DNA from: Ulota crispa | Taxonomy: Eukaryota > Streptophyta > Bryopsida > Orthotrichales > Orthotrichaceae | Direction of reading: 5' to 3' | Length of the DNA stretch: 64,000 bases | NCBI GenBank assembly: GCA_963920765.1 | Contig: OY987243.1 | Span: 17,732,001-17,796,000, forward strand | Part shown: positions 1 to 12,200 of the stretch, one piece after another | Layout of the letters: every line of letters starts with the position of its first letter | Position numbering within the stretch: the stretch's first letter is position 1 | Notes under the pieces: generated by a model | The model's database searches: none | What the model was told of the DNA's origin: nothing | What the model saw: only the letters and a program-made list of their open reading frames with translations | Program-made: the position numbers and the translations under genes

Positions 1-333
1 TGATTTTTGGTAAGGTTTTCTGATTAACAATTCACTTTTCCACAAACATGATGACTATTGCATGTAAATTGTGATTGCTCTCAAAAAAAAAATAGTCATA
101 AAAAACTCAAGGCAGTTCGTACATCGTGAAAAGATAACCTCAGGTGTCCACGTTAATGCAGCGCAATAACGAATAATGAGAAAGATATTTGTATAATTAA
201 AGGATCAATGGAGACGGACGATGGTTAATAGTATTGATACTGAATTTCGAGTTCCAGTAACGAACAGACTCCTATTGAAGACTCTATAGCTAACAAGGTA
301 AACCCCGAAGACGGCAACAATGAGGCCACTCAC

Positions 334-2425
334 GGGTGAGTCATCGGGTGATGTCCGAGGATCTAGTCCAGGAAGATCAATCAACTTCAGAGGAGGACCT
401 GCAGACAACAAGGTTGATCCACATGGATGTTAAATCGATCAAAAAACAAATTGCCCTTCATCCTATAAGCAGCACGGTTGAACACGTCTACACGACTTTT
501 GAAACAAACAAAATCAATATCCCAAACTAGTCAAAGAAGGGTAGCATGACCATACGCCACTCACCGGAGTTTGAACGGAGGGTGAGACGAATTCCGTCAT
601 TTCTTCCCTTTACAGAACCGACGCTCTTCAAACGACCTTGCAGTGAGTGCCTAACGTCACCTACATCATATGGCAGTCAGAATCTGTGCCAAATTATATT
701 TCACTGGATCTAAATGGAATAGTTTATATTCAACACAATACAATCCAATCTAATCATCACAGCAAAGCCCATCATTGTTTTCATCCATTGCTGAACTTAC
801 TGGCAGAGACGTTTTGTGTCCTTCCTTCCAAAACAACGGCCAGCCCTCCAGGTCTACCAGACTTGTCCCGCTCCATATCAATAATAATCGGAGCACGCGT
901 AGCACCATTTTCTCCAGTTGGCTGAGGTGTTCCAGAAAGTTAATCGGTTGATTCAACTCTACTAGATGTCCATTTTCATGAAACCATTTCAACTACACCG
1001 TCCGTAATTTTCAAGAACATCATCCAATCAGAACCGTTTTCAAATCGCCTCAATTTAATGCAGCTCTTGACGATCATAAAGCATCAGTCATCGATTTGAT
1101 CTAGAAAGTATGGGTAGCGAGGTTGGATCCAAAGAATTCATTGTTCCATAAATGTCCTGAAAGCACGGACAATTTGCCCTTATGTCCTTATTTCCACAAC
1201 TAGTCTTCCAAAAATTCAAACAGCACTGGATCAGTATGAGAGTACTAAGCATACCAGGACAGGATGACCAATGAGGGTGTTCAGCACCGCGGACTTTCCT
1301 GCACTCTGTATCCATAAAACAAAGAAACAGGAGCAAGCAATTTGTTAAGAGCGTAGATGCGAGAGATCGTCAAAAGGACATACTTAGGACATTGTGCCAA
1401 ACGCAAAGGCATTTGCTTCCTCTACGTCGTTATTTGCGATCAATTCTTTCGACATGACATAATTCTAAGTAACGCAAATCAAGTAGCCAAGCGTAGCCCG
1501 CTGCATAGAAATTAAACTAGATTCCATGTTCTTTCCAAAACGCACGTTCTATTTTTTTCAATTTCCTTCCTCCAAACCAACAGGCAAATTAAATATCATG
1601 CTGAAACTAATGATTCTCAGTTGTGTATATCAACAGAGAGTACTAATGAGCCAAACAAAAGGTGCTATGCAGCTTTGACCGTAGAATCGACCTGCACCGA
1701 TGATTGCCACCCTGATTGAAACAATCGCGGTTTACCGAATTTTACTTCCCTGAGAGAATCTGTCAAGGATGTCAAACTCATTTGATAAGGAGACCTAAAA
1801 GAAGGTGCATTCCAACCTAACCAACACCTAACCGAGATGCCTAATAGTCACTCCCGTCAGCATAGAAACATTTTGATGTTACATTACTGATGCATGAACA
1901 ATTTCACTCCCCTCCATTCTTCAAGGCTGGAAACCAATGGCGTAAAACTAGTAATCCAATACTTCTCACATTCCTTACTTACGTAACAATGTTCTCGGTA
2001 GTATCTACTAACGAAGATCTTAAGCTCCAAAATTTATCTCATTAGGACACCAAGATGAAAGTCGCTCTCAATAATCCACAATGCAGTAGGCTAGCATTGT
2101 CGTTATTTCAGAAGTCCAAGCACGATTAAACTCATCCTACATTGCGCTTCCTTAACTCGACCATCTCACCCCGGGATCACCGGTACACGACTAAAAGCCG
2201 CGATGCCCTAAATCTAGAGGAAAAAGCACCCTTGCGATCTGAATCAAAACGAGCCCGTACCACACTCCCTAGCGCAATGGCACTCAGAAACGACGTCGAA
2301 GCCTTCGGCGCATCTCCGTCCTCGTCCGCCAACACCGCAGCCGCCTGCTGCATCGTATCCGACAGCAAGATCAAATTCTCCATAGCGCTCGCGAACCGCT
2401 CCGTCGCCGCTTTGTTGTCCGCCAT
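334..2425 (-). CDS. DRP2: DRP2-type dynamin-related GTPase, 5' exons (partial)
   Basis: This is the N-terminal part of a plant DRP2 dynamin, a GTPase that drives vesicle scission in clathrin-mediated traffic at the plasma membrane, trans-Golgi and cell plate. Exons inferred from splice sites: 2425-2261, 1305-1255, 921-801, 660-565 and 398-334. All join in phase (166 codons). The first exon carries the family's N-terminal signature [17 protein letters not shown]. The exon 1/2 junction forms the P-loop GSVSAGKS, which fits GxxxxGKS although most DRP2 proteins have GA rather than SA. Then come [15 protein letters not shown] (switch I with its Thr) and LIDLPGLD (the G3 DxxG motif). The remaining G domain, PH, GED and proline-rich parts lie beyond the left edge; I found no further exon in 1-333. 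The start is the ATG at 2425, directly before the conserved N-terminus. Family identity is strong; the exact paralogue is inferred. Confidence 0.88.
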
Positions 2426-2937
2426 GGCGCCAACAAGCTCGATCTACACCAAACACAAGCGACCTGTGTTCTCTAGGTGTCGCTTTCCTCGCAATCCTTG
2501 TACCTTGATCGGATCAAAGCTCAAACTCCCCTGAGGGAGTTGCGCATCGCCTGGAAGAAGGTGACCACGAGCTGATTGCAGCAATGAGCACCAACCCGGC
2601 CCAGCAATGTGCTGGATCTAAGTTAGGAGGACCCGGGAGGTGTGGCGATGGCGGAGCCAAGGGGGGAGCAAATGGCAAACTGCGACAGAGGGCAAGGCAA
2701 TCAGACACACCTTTGAAGGCGATGAAAACCCCGCGGGTCGCAGCAATCAGACCCTTGGTCACTTTCGAACAGCGTGCTCCTTCGATTCGCAGAATGTTCG
2801 CTAATTGGTCATTTCCTGACGTCAATCTACGACTTTGCTTAATTTTCACCTAGACTTCTTTAATGTCACAATCTTGCCGCCGAAATAGCGCCTGGCTACG
2901 CAGAGCTCTGGAACATTGTGACAATACATGTTGTAAG
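2426..2937. other. 5' flank of the dynamin gene
   Basis: GC-richer DNA upstream of the dynamin start codon, likely 5' UTR and promoter. Short open frames on both strands here overlap one another and have no family signature. I see no clear TATA box or other dependable element. Confidence 0.4.
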
Positions 2938-3165
2938 TTAACCCCTGAGCGTCCAGAGTTATTTTAGGATTTAGGAGAAAATGGGTTAATGGTCACTATA
3001 ATTTAGAAAATTACATTCAGTGACCGTTGGATTTGAAAAAGGACTACCTTCTCTGCTGATGGGGACCAGCCATGACTGCTTTTACCATACAAATTAAAAG
3101 AAAAAATGAGATAAAATTATGGACCCCAACAATAGGATCTTGTTGCTGGGGCACTTAAGGGTTAA
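2938..3165. mobile_element. TTAA-flanked MITE, piggyBac-like ends (copy 1)
   Basis: A 228-bp element bounded on both sides by TTAA (2938-2941 and 3162-3165). The ends read inward TTAACCCCTGAGCG and TTAACCCTTAAGTG, so the terminal bases after TTAA are CCC. piggyBac elements duplicate TTAA and begin with CCC. The element is related in reverse orientation to the one at 42024-42259: both carry a shared block containing GAGTTATTTTA and TTTAGGAGAAAATGG. It has no coding capacity. Confidence 0.7.
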
Positions 3166-3511
3166 TAGCACTATTGTTCAGAAAAGTAAAAGGCAAGATA
3201 GGAACACCCATAAGCATGAGTTTAAGGCTTTCGAACATGATGATTCTTAATAAACATATATCATATTATAGGATACTATTAGCAACATAAAAATAATGAA
3301 TTTGCACTTTCGAATGTATTATTTGGATATTGTGAGAATAAGCTGTGAATTTTTAAAAAACAAAATGCCATTGCACCCATAACCAACACTAGGGTTTTGT
3401 GTTCACATGTTGTACATCCTTGTCATTACATCTATTTACTTCCACAAATTTTTCAAGATTTTAGAGGTGATGGTTATGGGGACCCTCATGAGGATGGGTG
3501 TTCCTACCTTA

Positions 3512-3785
3512 TTTTGGATGTTTTTTTGAATGGAGGTGAATGTTTTTAAATTTTAGTTGAAAATTAACAATTGGCGTCTGCTACGCTATGTATTCATCAT
3601 TAGAATTTTATTAGAATTTTCATATGTTTATTATGTCGTAATAGCATTATTGTTCAAAAAAGTAAAATGTATTTTGGATATCTTTTGAAAAGGAGGTGAA
3701 ACATTTTGTAATATTAGTTAAAAACTAGCAGTTGACGCCTGCTATGTAACGCATTCACCATTAGAGTTTTATTAAAATTTTCACA
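3512..3785. repeat. Diverged direct duplication
   Basis: Two units of about 115 bp, 3512-3625 and 3669-3785, align with substitutions. Each runs from TATTTTGGAT through AAGGAGGTGAA or ATGGAGGTGAA, GTCTGCTA or GCCTGCTA, CATTCA and AGTTTTATTA-type blocks to ATTTTCA. A shorter shared block, ATTGTTCA plus AAAGTAAAA, occurs near 3173 and again at 3649. This suggests an old local duplication in non-coding DNA. Confidence 0.55.
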
Positions 3786-6266
3786 GAGAAGATAGAATGC
3801 AAAGTAAAAATTTCAATAAGTCTTCATATTGTATCTATGTGATAATATCACAGAGATTGTAAATGTAATATTACAAAGGTCAGGATGTGGTATTACAAAG
3901 GTCAATGTGATTTTAGTAAGATGGTTCAAATTCAACAAGCAAATGAGACAAGGTTCTACAATGCGAGAGCTTTTACATCATTGCAAATTGTTAAGTAGTG
4001 TTGTATTTGTACGTGCTTTATCATTCAACACCTAAACAAAAAGAGAAAAACTCTAGCCTCATCTTTAGGTTGATGGGTGAAGATTTTTTTTTTCATTTGA
4101 TCTAGGTCTCACTTCAATATATCAGGCAATGAGATCAACTTGGAAGGTTTCAAAAAATTAGAGTAGAAGGGTGCATTTCATTAGCCTTGAGATTGTGGAT
4201 TTACAAAATAATTGTATGTGTAAAAAAAATCACAATACTTTTTTCACAACTGATTTGTTGTTTTGTGATATATTTGTGAACTTTCACCATAAACAAACCA
4301 ATGTGGCAAAACTCTTATAATATGTAGTATTGATGTTGTAAGGTTCTCTTGTAGATGAACATTAAAAAGGAGTGGCAAGAATGAACAACATGGCTTTATG
4401 CATTATTACACTTGTTAATAGCCTTGTGGTCAAAAAATTATTCATGTTTTTGTAACACACTTCTATTCAATAGTGAAAAGTTTAATAGGTTTTGGATTTG
4501 AAATGTTTGTTTTAGAATTTGGTGAGTTGAATAAACATAGGAGGTGGTAATACAAAAGGAGGTATGAGAAATCAATTGGTCAAAAGCAAATAGAATAATA
4601 AAACAAAATCCCAAAGAAAACCAAAAGACTTAAGTAAATTTTAAAACCATTGTAACAACAACACAGAGCCTTGTTGTTAACAAATGTTTATTTTTGAAGA
4701 AAGTGTTTTTTTTAAATAAATGATTGGTATTTTTGCATGCCTTAAAACATTATATAGGAGTGTTTTGATGCATTGACAACAACATGATTTATGTGAGATG
4801 CTTAAATAAAATTATCAAATGAGCATCAAATAGTCTAATCTTTTTGTTCAAACAAATTTGCTCTAAAACCCCATCTCACTTAGAAACAACATTTGCTACT
4901 ACATGCAACTCATTTTGACAATTTTGAATAACTTTGGTAATTGCAACTTTATAGTTTCATTGAGAAATCTTACCAAAACTTTGTGAGATTGTGCTCTGAA
5001 ACCAATTATTCTATAAGAAAACAACTTCTTTCTTGGTTTTGATCATGTATATGGATTGTTAGCTTTGCAATTGTTGACTATATAGAATTTGTTTTAGCAA
5101 CATAACTTGTCACAAATCCTTCAACCCTAGCAAGTTAAAGATTTTTGGACATGTATAGAAAATAGTTGATTATTTTTTGTTGAAGAAAATTCATGTTTTT
5201 CCAAGAAAATTTCTAAAATATGAAAAGACTAAGATTTACCAATTTTGAACCGAGAAGCTATATTTATTCAATTGCCTTTTAAACTCGTTTGTGGAATCAA
5301 GTGTAAAAGGCCTTATTGACAATTTTACAATTATCTACTAAAAAATAATCCATTTGTCTACTCTTCAAGGATAGAACAAAAATGTACAAACTTGCCACAA
5401 AAACATGTTTTGGTTGATTTTTATAAGATAATTGTTGTGTGCATTTAAAATGAGTCAATTGGCATTCAATTTATAACGCATGATTCTATTATTTTATTTT
5501 AAATAAAACATGGGTGTTATTATATAAATTTTAATTGTTCTTTGAGTTAAATAAAAATGGTCACTTTTTTATTTACGAAAACTAAAAGGAATTACTAAAA
5601 AAAACACCATCAAGCAGATTTAGTATACCAATAAATAAATAAAACTATACCTTTATTATTGATTAGAAGATATACTTTATGCACTGAATTTTTCTAAAAA
5701 ACATAATTTAAGATATTTTGAAGAACAATGACTTTATCTCACAAGCTCATTTTTGGAATCTTAAGTTTATACACTTCTATCCAAATTCAATTCAATCATT
5801 TAATGTTTAAAAACGTGTGTCGTGAAATCTTCATTAGAAAAAAACAACTAAATTTCTCAACATCAAACTTTAGCATTTTTTGCATTTGTCGCATTGGAAA
5901 AATGCAATGTACTTAAAATTTTGATATATAGTTGAATTTTCTTCAAATATTTAGATACAATGCTTTCAAAGGCAACAATAATTACAATTCAAACTGTTTA
6001 CATATAATACAAAAGAAAACACATATAAATGTTCATAATATTACAAAATTCACCTGAGTTTTGGATGATTTTTCTGAATGTGATACTCAAAAGTAAAAAT
6101 AAAAAATAAAAAAATTATACATTATTACATAAAATGTAAGCATTTCTTAATTAGAAGTTTCATTTTGCAATATGAAGACAATAATAATTCAAAAACATGC
6201 AACACTAAGATAACATTAAAATCTCTAAAATAAAATTACTAATTGCAACCTTGGCAAATTTAAAGA
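3786..6266. other. AT-rich intergenic DNA
   Basis: No open frame of convincing length, no recognised family and no clear terminal repeats. Runs of A and T are frequent. The right end forms the 3' flank of the SPAG1-like gene. Confidence 0.5.
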
Positions 6267-9200
6267 CTACAAAACATGGTAAATTTTCCGAAGCTCTTGA
6301 ATGTCATCAACAAGAATTTCACTAGAAAATTCTAGCCAATAGAATACAGTATCAAGCCCTTGTTTATCACAAGGTGACACAAGTAGTAATATAAGTGAAA
6401 ATCGTTTGATTTTAGTTAATCCACGTAGTATATCAACTGCACCCTATTAAAACAAATTTTGTGATTGTTTTATCATAGTTTTTAGTATATTAAATTATAT
6501 TATAATAATTTTGTGTAAGTTGTCAAATGAATTCAACAAAGCTACATCACATTTTTCCAATTTTCAATTTAGATAAACATATGTGTTTTCACAATATCAC
6601 AACTAGGTATTTAAACCTCATTTTTTTTTACATTATACATGATAAGTATATTAAAATGAATTTTGATTTTGAATTTCAGTAAGATTTTTGAAGTACCATT
6701 GGATCATTTGGCATAAATCCTTTTCGTAATATTTGAACAAAACATTGCATAATGCTTGCACTTAGTGATTCTTTGAATAATAAGGAATACTTACAAATCT
6801 CAATGGACTTTAAAAATTCTCTAGCTAATTTTGGGTTTTCTTTTAAGGAATGACACACACGTTCAAATTCCAAAGCTGACGTAGGTTTTGGGGGGACAGT
6901 TGTCCTAATATTTTCAATATTTTTTAGCACCTTTGTAGGTGCTGATTTTTTAGCAATACTTTCTTTGATAATATTGTCATTTTCATTAAACAGATTATCA
7001 TTCCTACTTACATTTTTTGTGTTAGAATGCAATTGAATATTCTCTTGTTTTATAGTTGGTATCTTATTTTCATTTTTGTATATTGTTGTATGAAGAGGTT
7101 TTAAAGCAATATCATCACTTTTGTAAACTTCACTTGTCAAAATTGATTGCAGTTTGTTTGGAGTAGGAAACCTTGCATTTGTACTTGCAAGTTTTTGCAT
7201 TTCTAATTCAATATCTTTTATTTTTTTTTGGACTTTTTCATCACCATTTGGTAGGAGTGTTAACACAATCTACAACAAACATAATTACATTTCAAAAGAA
7301 TATCAATCAATTATAGTGATTATTATACTTTATATAAGTATAATTATAATATTTCATTGACAATCCAAAAATTGGATTATTGAAATCATTTTGACTTGGA
7401 CTTCATAAGTTGGGTTTTGATTAAAAAAAAATGGAACTTAAAAAAATGATGCAGTTAAAAAAGTTGCAATGTAAGCAATTATATGCACTTTTTGCCTCAA
7501 ATGTTTTAGAGGCTTAAACAAAATGTAAATGTGCTACGGCAAAAGATTTTACATGTTTATAGAAATTTTCATTCAATAAAAGGTGTAAGAATTTTTTTCT
7601 TTCGAAAAGGTTTGAAACAAAAAGCATTGTGAAATCAAATCTAAACTGTTCCTTTTTAAAACTTTTTATTCATACTTGTAAAATGATCCTACTTATGAGT
7701 ATTAAGTTTGAAATGGACGTCTCCAACACGGAATTTTTATTAAAAAAATGGCTTCAATCAATGTCCAACTTCTTAAATGATTTGTATCAAAAATAAAATA
7801 AAATAGAGCATTTTTGACTTCTAAGCATGGTTTAGATTTTTGTAAAAAAATCAAGCACATATAATGAACCAGCAGTATTTTACTATAAACCTCTTTGCAC
7901 ATTTTAACTATGTCTATCACCACTTTCCTTGAAAGTTCTACTTGGACAAATTGGTTTTGAAGCTAAAATATATACTCCTTCAGTCCCAAAATGATCTTCT
8001 TGTTACACAAAATATTATAGATTAAGCTTGAAAAGAATCTTTTTTCCAAAAAAATTGATCTATGAATAGAATGTGATGTCCTCCTATTGTTGTGAAATTT
8101 TGAGTTTCAAATCAAATTTCAAAGTGTTGTTTCAAGTGCTTGAAAATTGAATTTTTGAGGCACTTTTGAAAAGCACCGGTGGCCACTCACTTGATGACAT
8201 GGGAATGGTTAGCATGCCCATGCTTTTGGATTATGTGCAAATGTTGCTAGCTTCCTTGAATTCCTCCTTCAACAAGAATATCATTTTGGGACTCTAAAAA
8301 AAAATCAACAAGAAGATCATTTTGGGACAAAAGGAGTATTATCTAGCACAACTAAAAAGTTTATGAATGTAAAATAACTCAATATAACTAACAAAAGCTC
8401 TAGTCCATACTTGATAGTCTTTTAAAGCAGTGTTGAAATCACCAAGTTTTTGAGCAGCTATTGCACGTCTATAATATGCTTTGATAAAATTAGGATCAAA
8501 TTGAATAGATTCCGAACTATCGTTGAAGGCTTTTTGGTATTCACGCAACTGTCCATTTTTTAGAATTTTCATATGCATGTCATTGTGTAATATGTGTATA
8601 TATGCAAACATGTATTTGTATTTATATATATATTTATATATAAATATATGAATAAATAAATGTACGTGCACATATACATTTTGATTTTTGTAATGATCAT
8701 TATTCACAAAATACTAAATATAGCATGACAATTTAAACTTCAATGAGATTATTTACATTTATGAAACAAAGAGCTCGATTAGCAAGAACAGCTGCGTTGG
8801 TTGGATCAAATCCAAGACTTTGATTATAGCATTCAATTGCCAAAGTGTATTGTTTTTTTTGAAAACATGTATTTCCTTTTTCTTGCTTTTCTTTTGCTTG
8901 GTGTTTGAGCTTATTTTTGTGTTCATTTCTAGTCGTAGACTGTCTTTTAGATGAATTGTTTTTTGGAATTGGATTGTTAATTTCAATTATATTTTGAATT
9001 GGAAAGTTCTTTGTAGAGACTTTTTGTTTAGTTGTTTTGTCATCTGATTCCTGTCTAGATTGTGTTGATGGTGGTTGATCATTTATATTTCTATTTACAA
9101 CAAGATTATCAAGCTTATTATCATCATGATTGATTTGATAAGTAGCTTTATTACCACCTATATTAGAACAAATAGGTGTAAGAGTGTTGTTTTTGCAATC

Positions 9201-12200
9201 AACATTCTTAAGAGCAGCATGCAAACCATTGAAAGAATCATCTTCATTGTCTTGCGGTGTACATGACAAACAAATATCAATATTTTGAGAATTTTTATCT
9301 TCATCAATCTCTTCAATAATCATAGGCCCAGATCGCATAGGAATGTATTCAAAATCCGTGGATGTTAATTGTTGAATTGCTTCTTTATCATTTGGAGCTA
9401 ACCTCAATACTTCCTATAAAACACAATAAATGCACAATATGTTTCAAATAGAAACATATGCATACTACACTAAGTAAGTAGTTTTCATAAAAAATAAAAA
9501 ATTCAAAAAAAACTCATACTACACCAAAATCTATATGTAATTGCAAATGTAAAAAGAATATAATAAATTATAATTTGTAGCATTAATGAGACTCTACCTC
9601 AAAGTCTGCTTTTGCACCTTTTAAATTTCCTAATGCTTGGCGAGCTAAACCACGCCGATAGTATGCCTTATAAAACTTACAATCTATCAAAAGGGCGCAA
9701 TTAGCATCTTCTTCCGCGCTTTTAAAATTCTTTAGTTTAATATGGCTTATTGCTCTATTTGAATAAGCAACCGCACTGCCTTGTAAGAAAGTGAATGTTA
9801 GATACATTAGGTGGGGCCAATTAATTTTAAACCAAATCGTTTATGTATGTGATGATTGCCAAAGTTTTGGATATAACATTTATATCTACTACATTTGAAT
9901 AAATTACTATGTGTATTTTATATTTACCTTGTGTGATACGTCAAACTAGTTGTATAACATTCAAAAGCATTTTGAAATTTGCCTCGTGAGAAAAAACTAT
10001 TTCCGTTCAAGCGCCATTCTTCTGCTAACTTGTCATTAGATGCTTTAAAGTGTTTTTTCCTTTCTAGATCTGAATATGTTTTACAAATTGAAGATGGTTG
10101 ATGTTTCTTTGAAACATGTCCAAAAGCAACATGGTCTATAGGAATTGATTCTTGGGTTTGTATGGCTTCAGCAATTTCAAGAGGTACAGCAACATTGAGA
10201 AGTTTTGAACAAATTGATTCTTCTTTACTAATGCCATTACTAATTTTTTCAAGTTGGTAATCGTGTGATGTATTAAAAACACCTTCTTCATTTGTTTGAA
10301 CATTTTCATTGTTTTTAGTATTTTGGACAATATTTTTGGAACTCTTTTTATCTTCTATTGACTTACCACCAACTTCATCAATATTTATTGGACATTTAGA
10401 TTGTGTACTATGTTTGTGCGGTCTACTAGGCCAAATCAATTCCTTTTTGGATTCAACCTTCTTTTCTTCAATTTTAGAAACTATTGATGTTGTAGAATTT
10501 TTTGAAACTCTTGATATGTCATCTTTGTTCACAAGACTATTTTCAACATGAACCATGGATTTTTGTAATTTAGATGTTACTTCAATATTTGAATCATCTA
10601 CCTCTTCAATTACCATTCTTGTGTAATTTTTGGATGGGGGAAATGAATGGGTCATGTTTTTAAACATTTCTATGTCTTTTTCTTTTTCTTGAGAGTCCAC
10701 TTCTTCTTTTCTTTTCCTTTCAAGCTCAACTTCCATAGCATATTTTTCTTCTAATTTTTTCAGCATAAACTCAGTACGTCGAATTATTGTTTGAATCTCT
10801 TGATTTCTTGGATCCAATTCTAATGCCATGTTGAGATCTATAATTTCAAAGCAATAAATTAGTATATTAAAGATCAAGTTTTATTTTTATTAATGTAATA
10901 CAGGTAGTTTACCCTATTATCATTGGGCCTTAAACAAAAAACCAATAAAAAAAATAGTTATAATATATCAGATGAGATGGTTATGGTCTCATCTGAAAAA
11001 TAACCAAGTCAAGGTTTTGTATCAAGTTCCAAATTCTTAAATGAGTGAAGTATGAGTTAGTTATCAAGGTTTCAATGGGGTAAGGCCAAGGTTCTACTCA
11101 AATTTGAAATTGCCCTATTATCACTTCCTTATTAATTCCTTAAAAGATTTCATTGAATACGTGATAATATTTTGTCATTTTCATCTTTGGACTTCTTCTT
11201 CCTTTCCTTAACCTCTGTGGTCATCCGTAAGTGCTAACTTAGTTGACAATTTTCATTTGTTTTTGGTATTTTGCAACTAACATTGCTATAGTTAAGGCGT
11301 TGGGGCAATAAGTTGTATATCTAACTAAGGTCTTTATAGCTAATATGCTATATCATTTGCAAAATTTGATCAAATGGAACAAAAATTGCACAACTAAGGT
11401 AGTCTGCTCATAAACCATCTATGCATTAAAAGCGCCCACATTCTCAAATGTTCCCTTGATGTACCTACTTTTTTTCATAGGTTTTCAAAATGTATAAGAG
11501 GTGTACATTTGAGGAGGTGGGCGGTTTTAGACCTATAGTCTTTCCACTTCAAAATTTCATATCTAATTCTACAAAGCTCCAAAAATTATGAAATAACTTG
11601 GGTTAGATGTCAATTCTTATTGTCTTTCAAGGATATTTATTGAAAAATAGTTTAAGAAATTTCACCTCCCCAAAATTCAGTTTCAACCCTTAGATGGACG
11701 GTTTATGAGCACACTACCTTAGTAAAGGACTCTAAGGCCTTTCTTGTAATACTTGTAAATTTGAATTTGAGACTAAACCCTAAAAGGTATGAATTTTGAA
11801 AGTGATAATAGGAGTAGAGTGATAATAGAGTAAACTATCTGTACTATATGTTTGATCAAAAAGTTGGTTAAGTAAATAAGTACTAAAATAAAATATTGAT
11901 ATACATTAGGATGAAATTTGGAATTTCTAAAATTTGTAAAAATTCTCACAATTATTTGACAAAAATCATTAAGAGTATACAGTTCTCTAAGTGCAAGGAC
12001 TAATTTGAGGGTGACTGTCAAAAAAACCAAATAAAACATCTCCACGGACTTATATACATATATTTTTCTAGTAAATTGTTTATTTGATTATGAGACTCAT
12101 CAGAAAATTCACTTGGTAAGGGGCAAATGTAAAATATTAGGAGCCACCAAGCAACATCTTGAGGTCCTTAATCTAGTCATTAACAATAACAAATAAAGAA

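Noticed and set aside
2514-2849. 111-codon minus-strand frame upstream of the dynamin gene
   Set aside because: Overlaps an opposite-strand frame, has no family match and lies where the dynamin promoter is expected.
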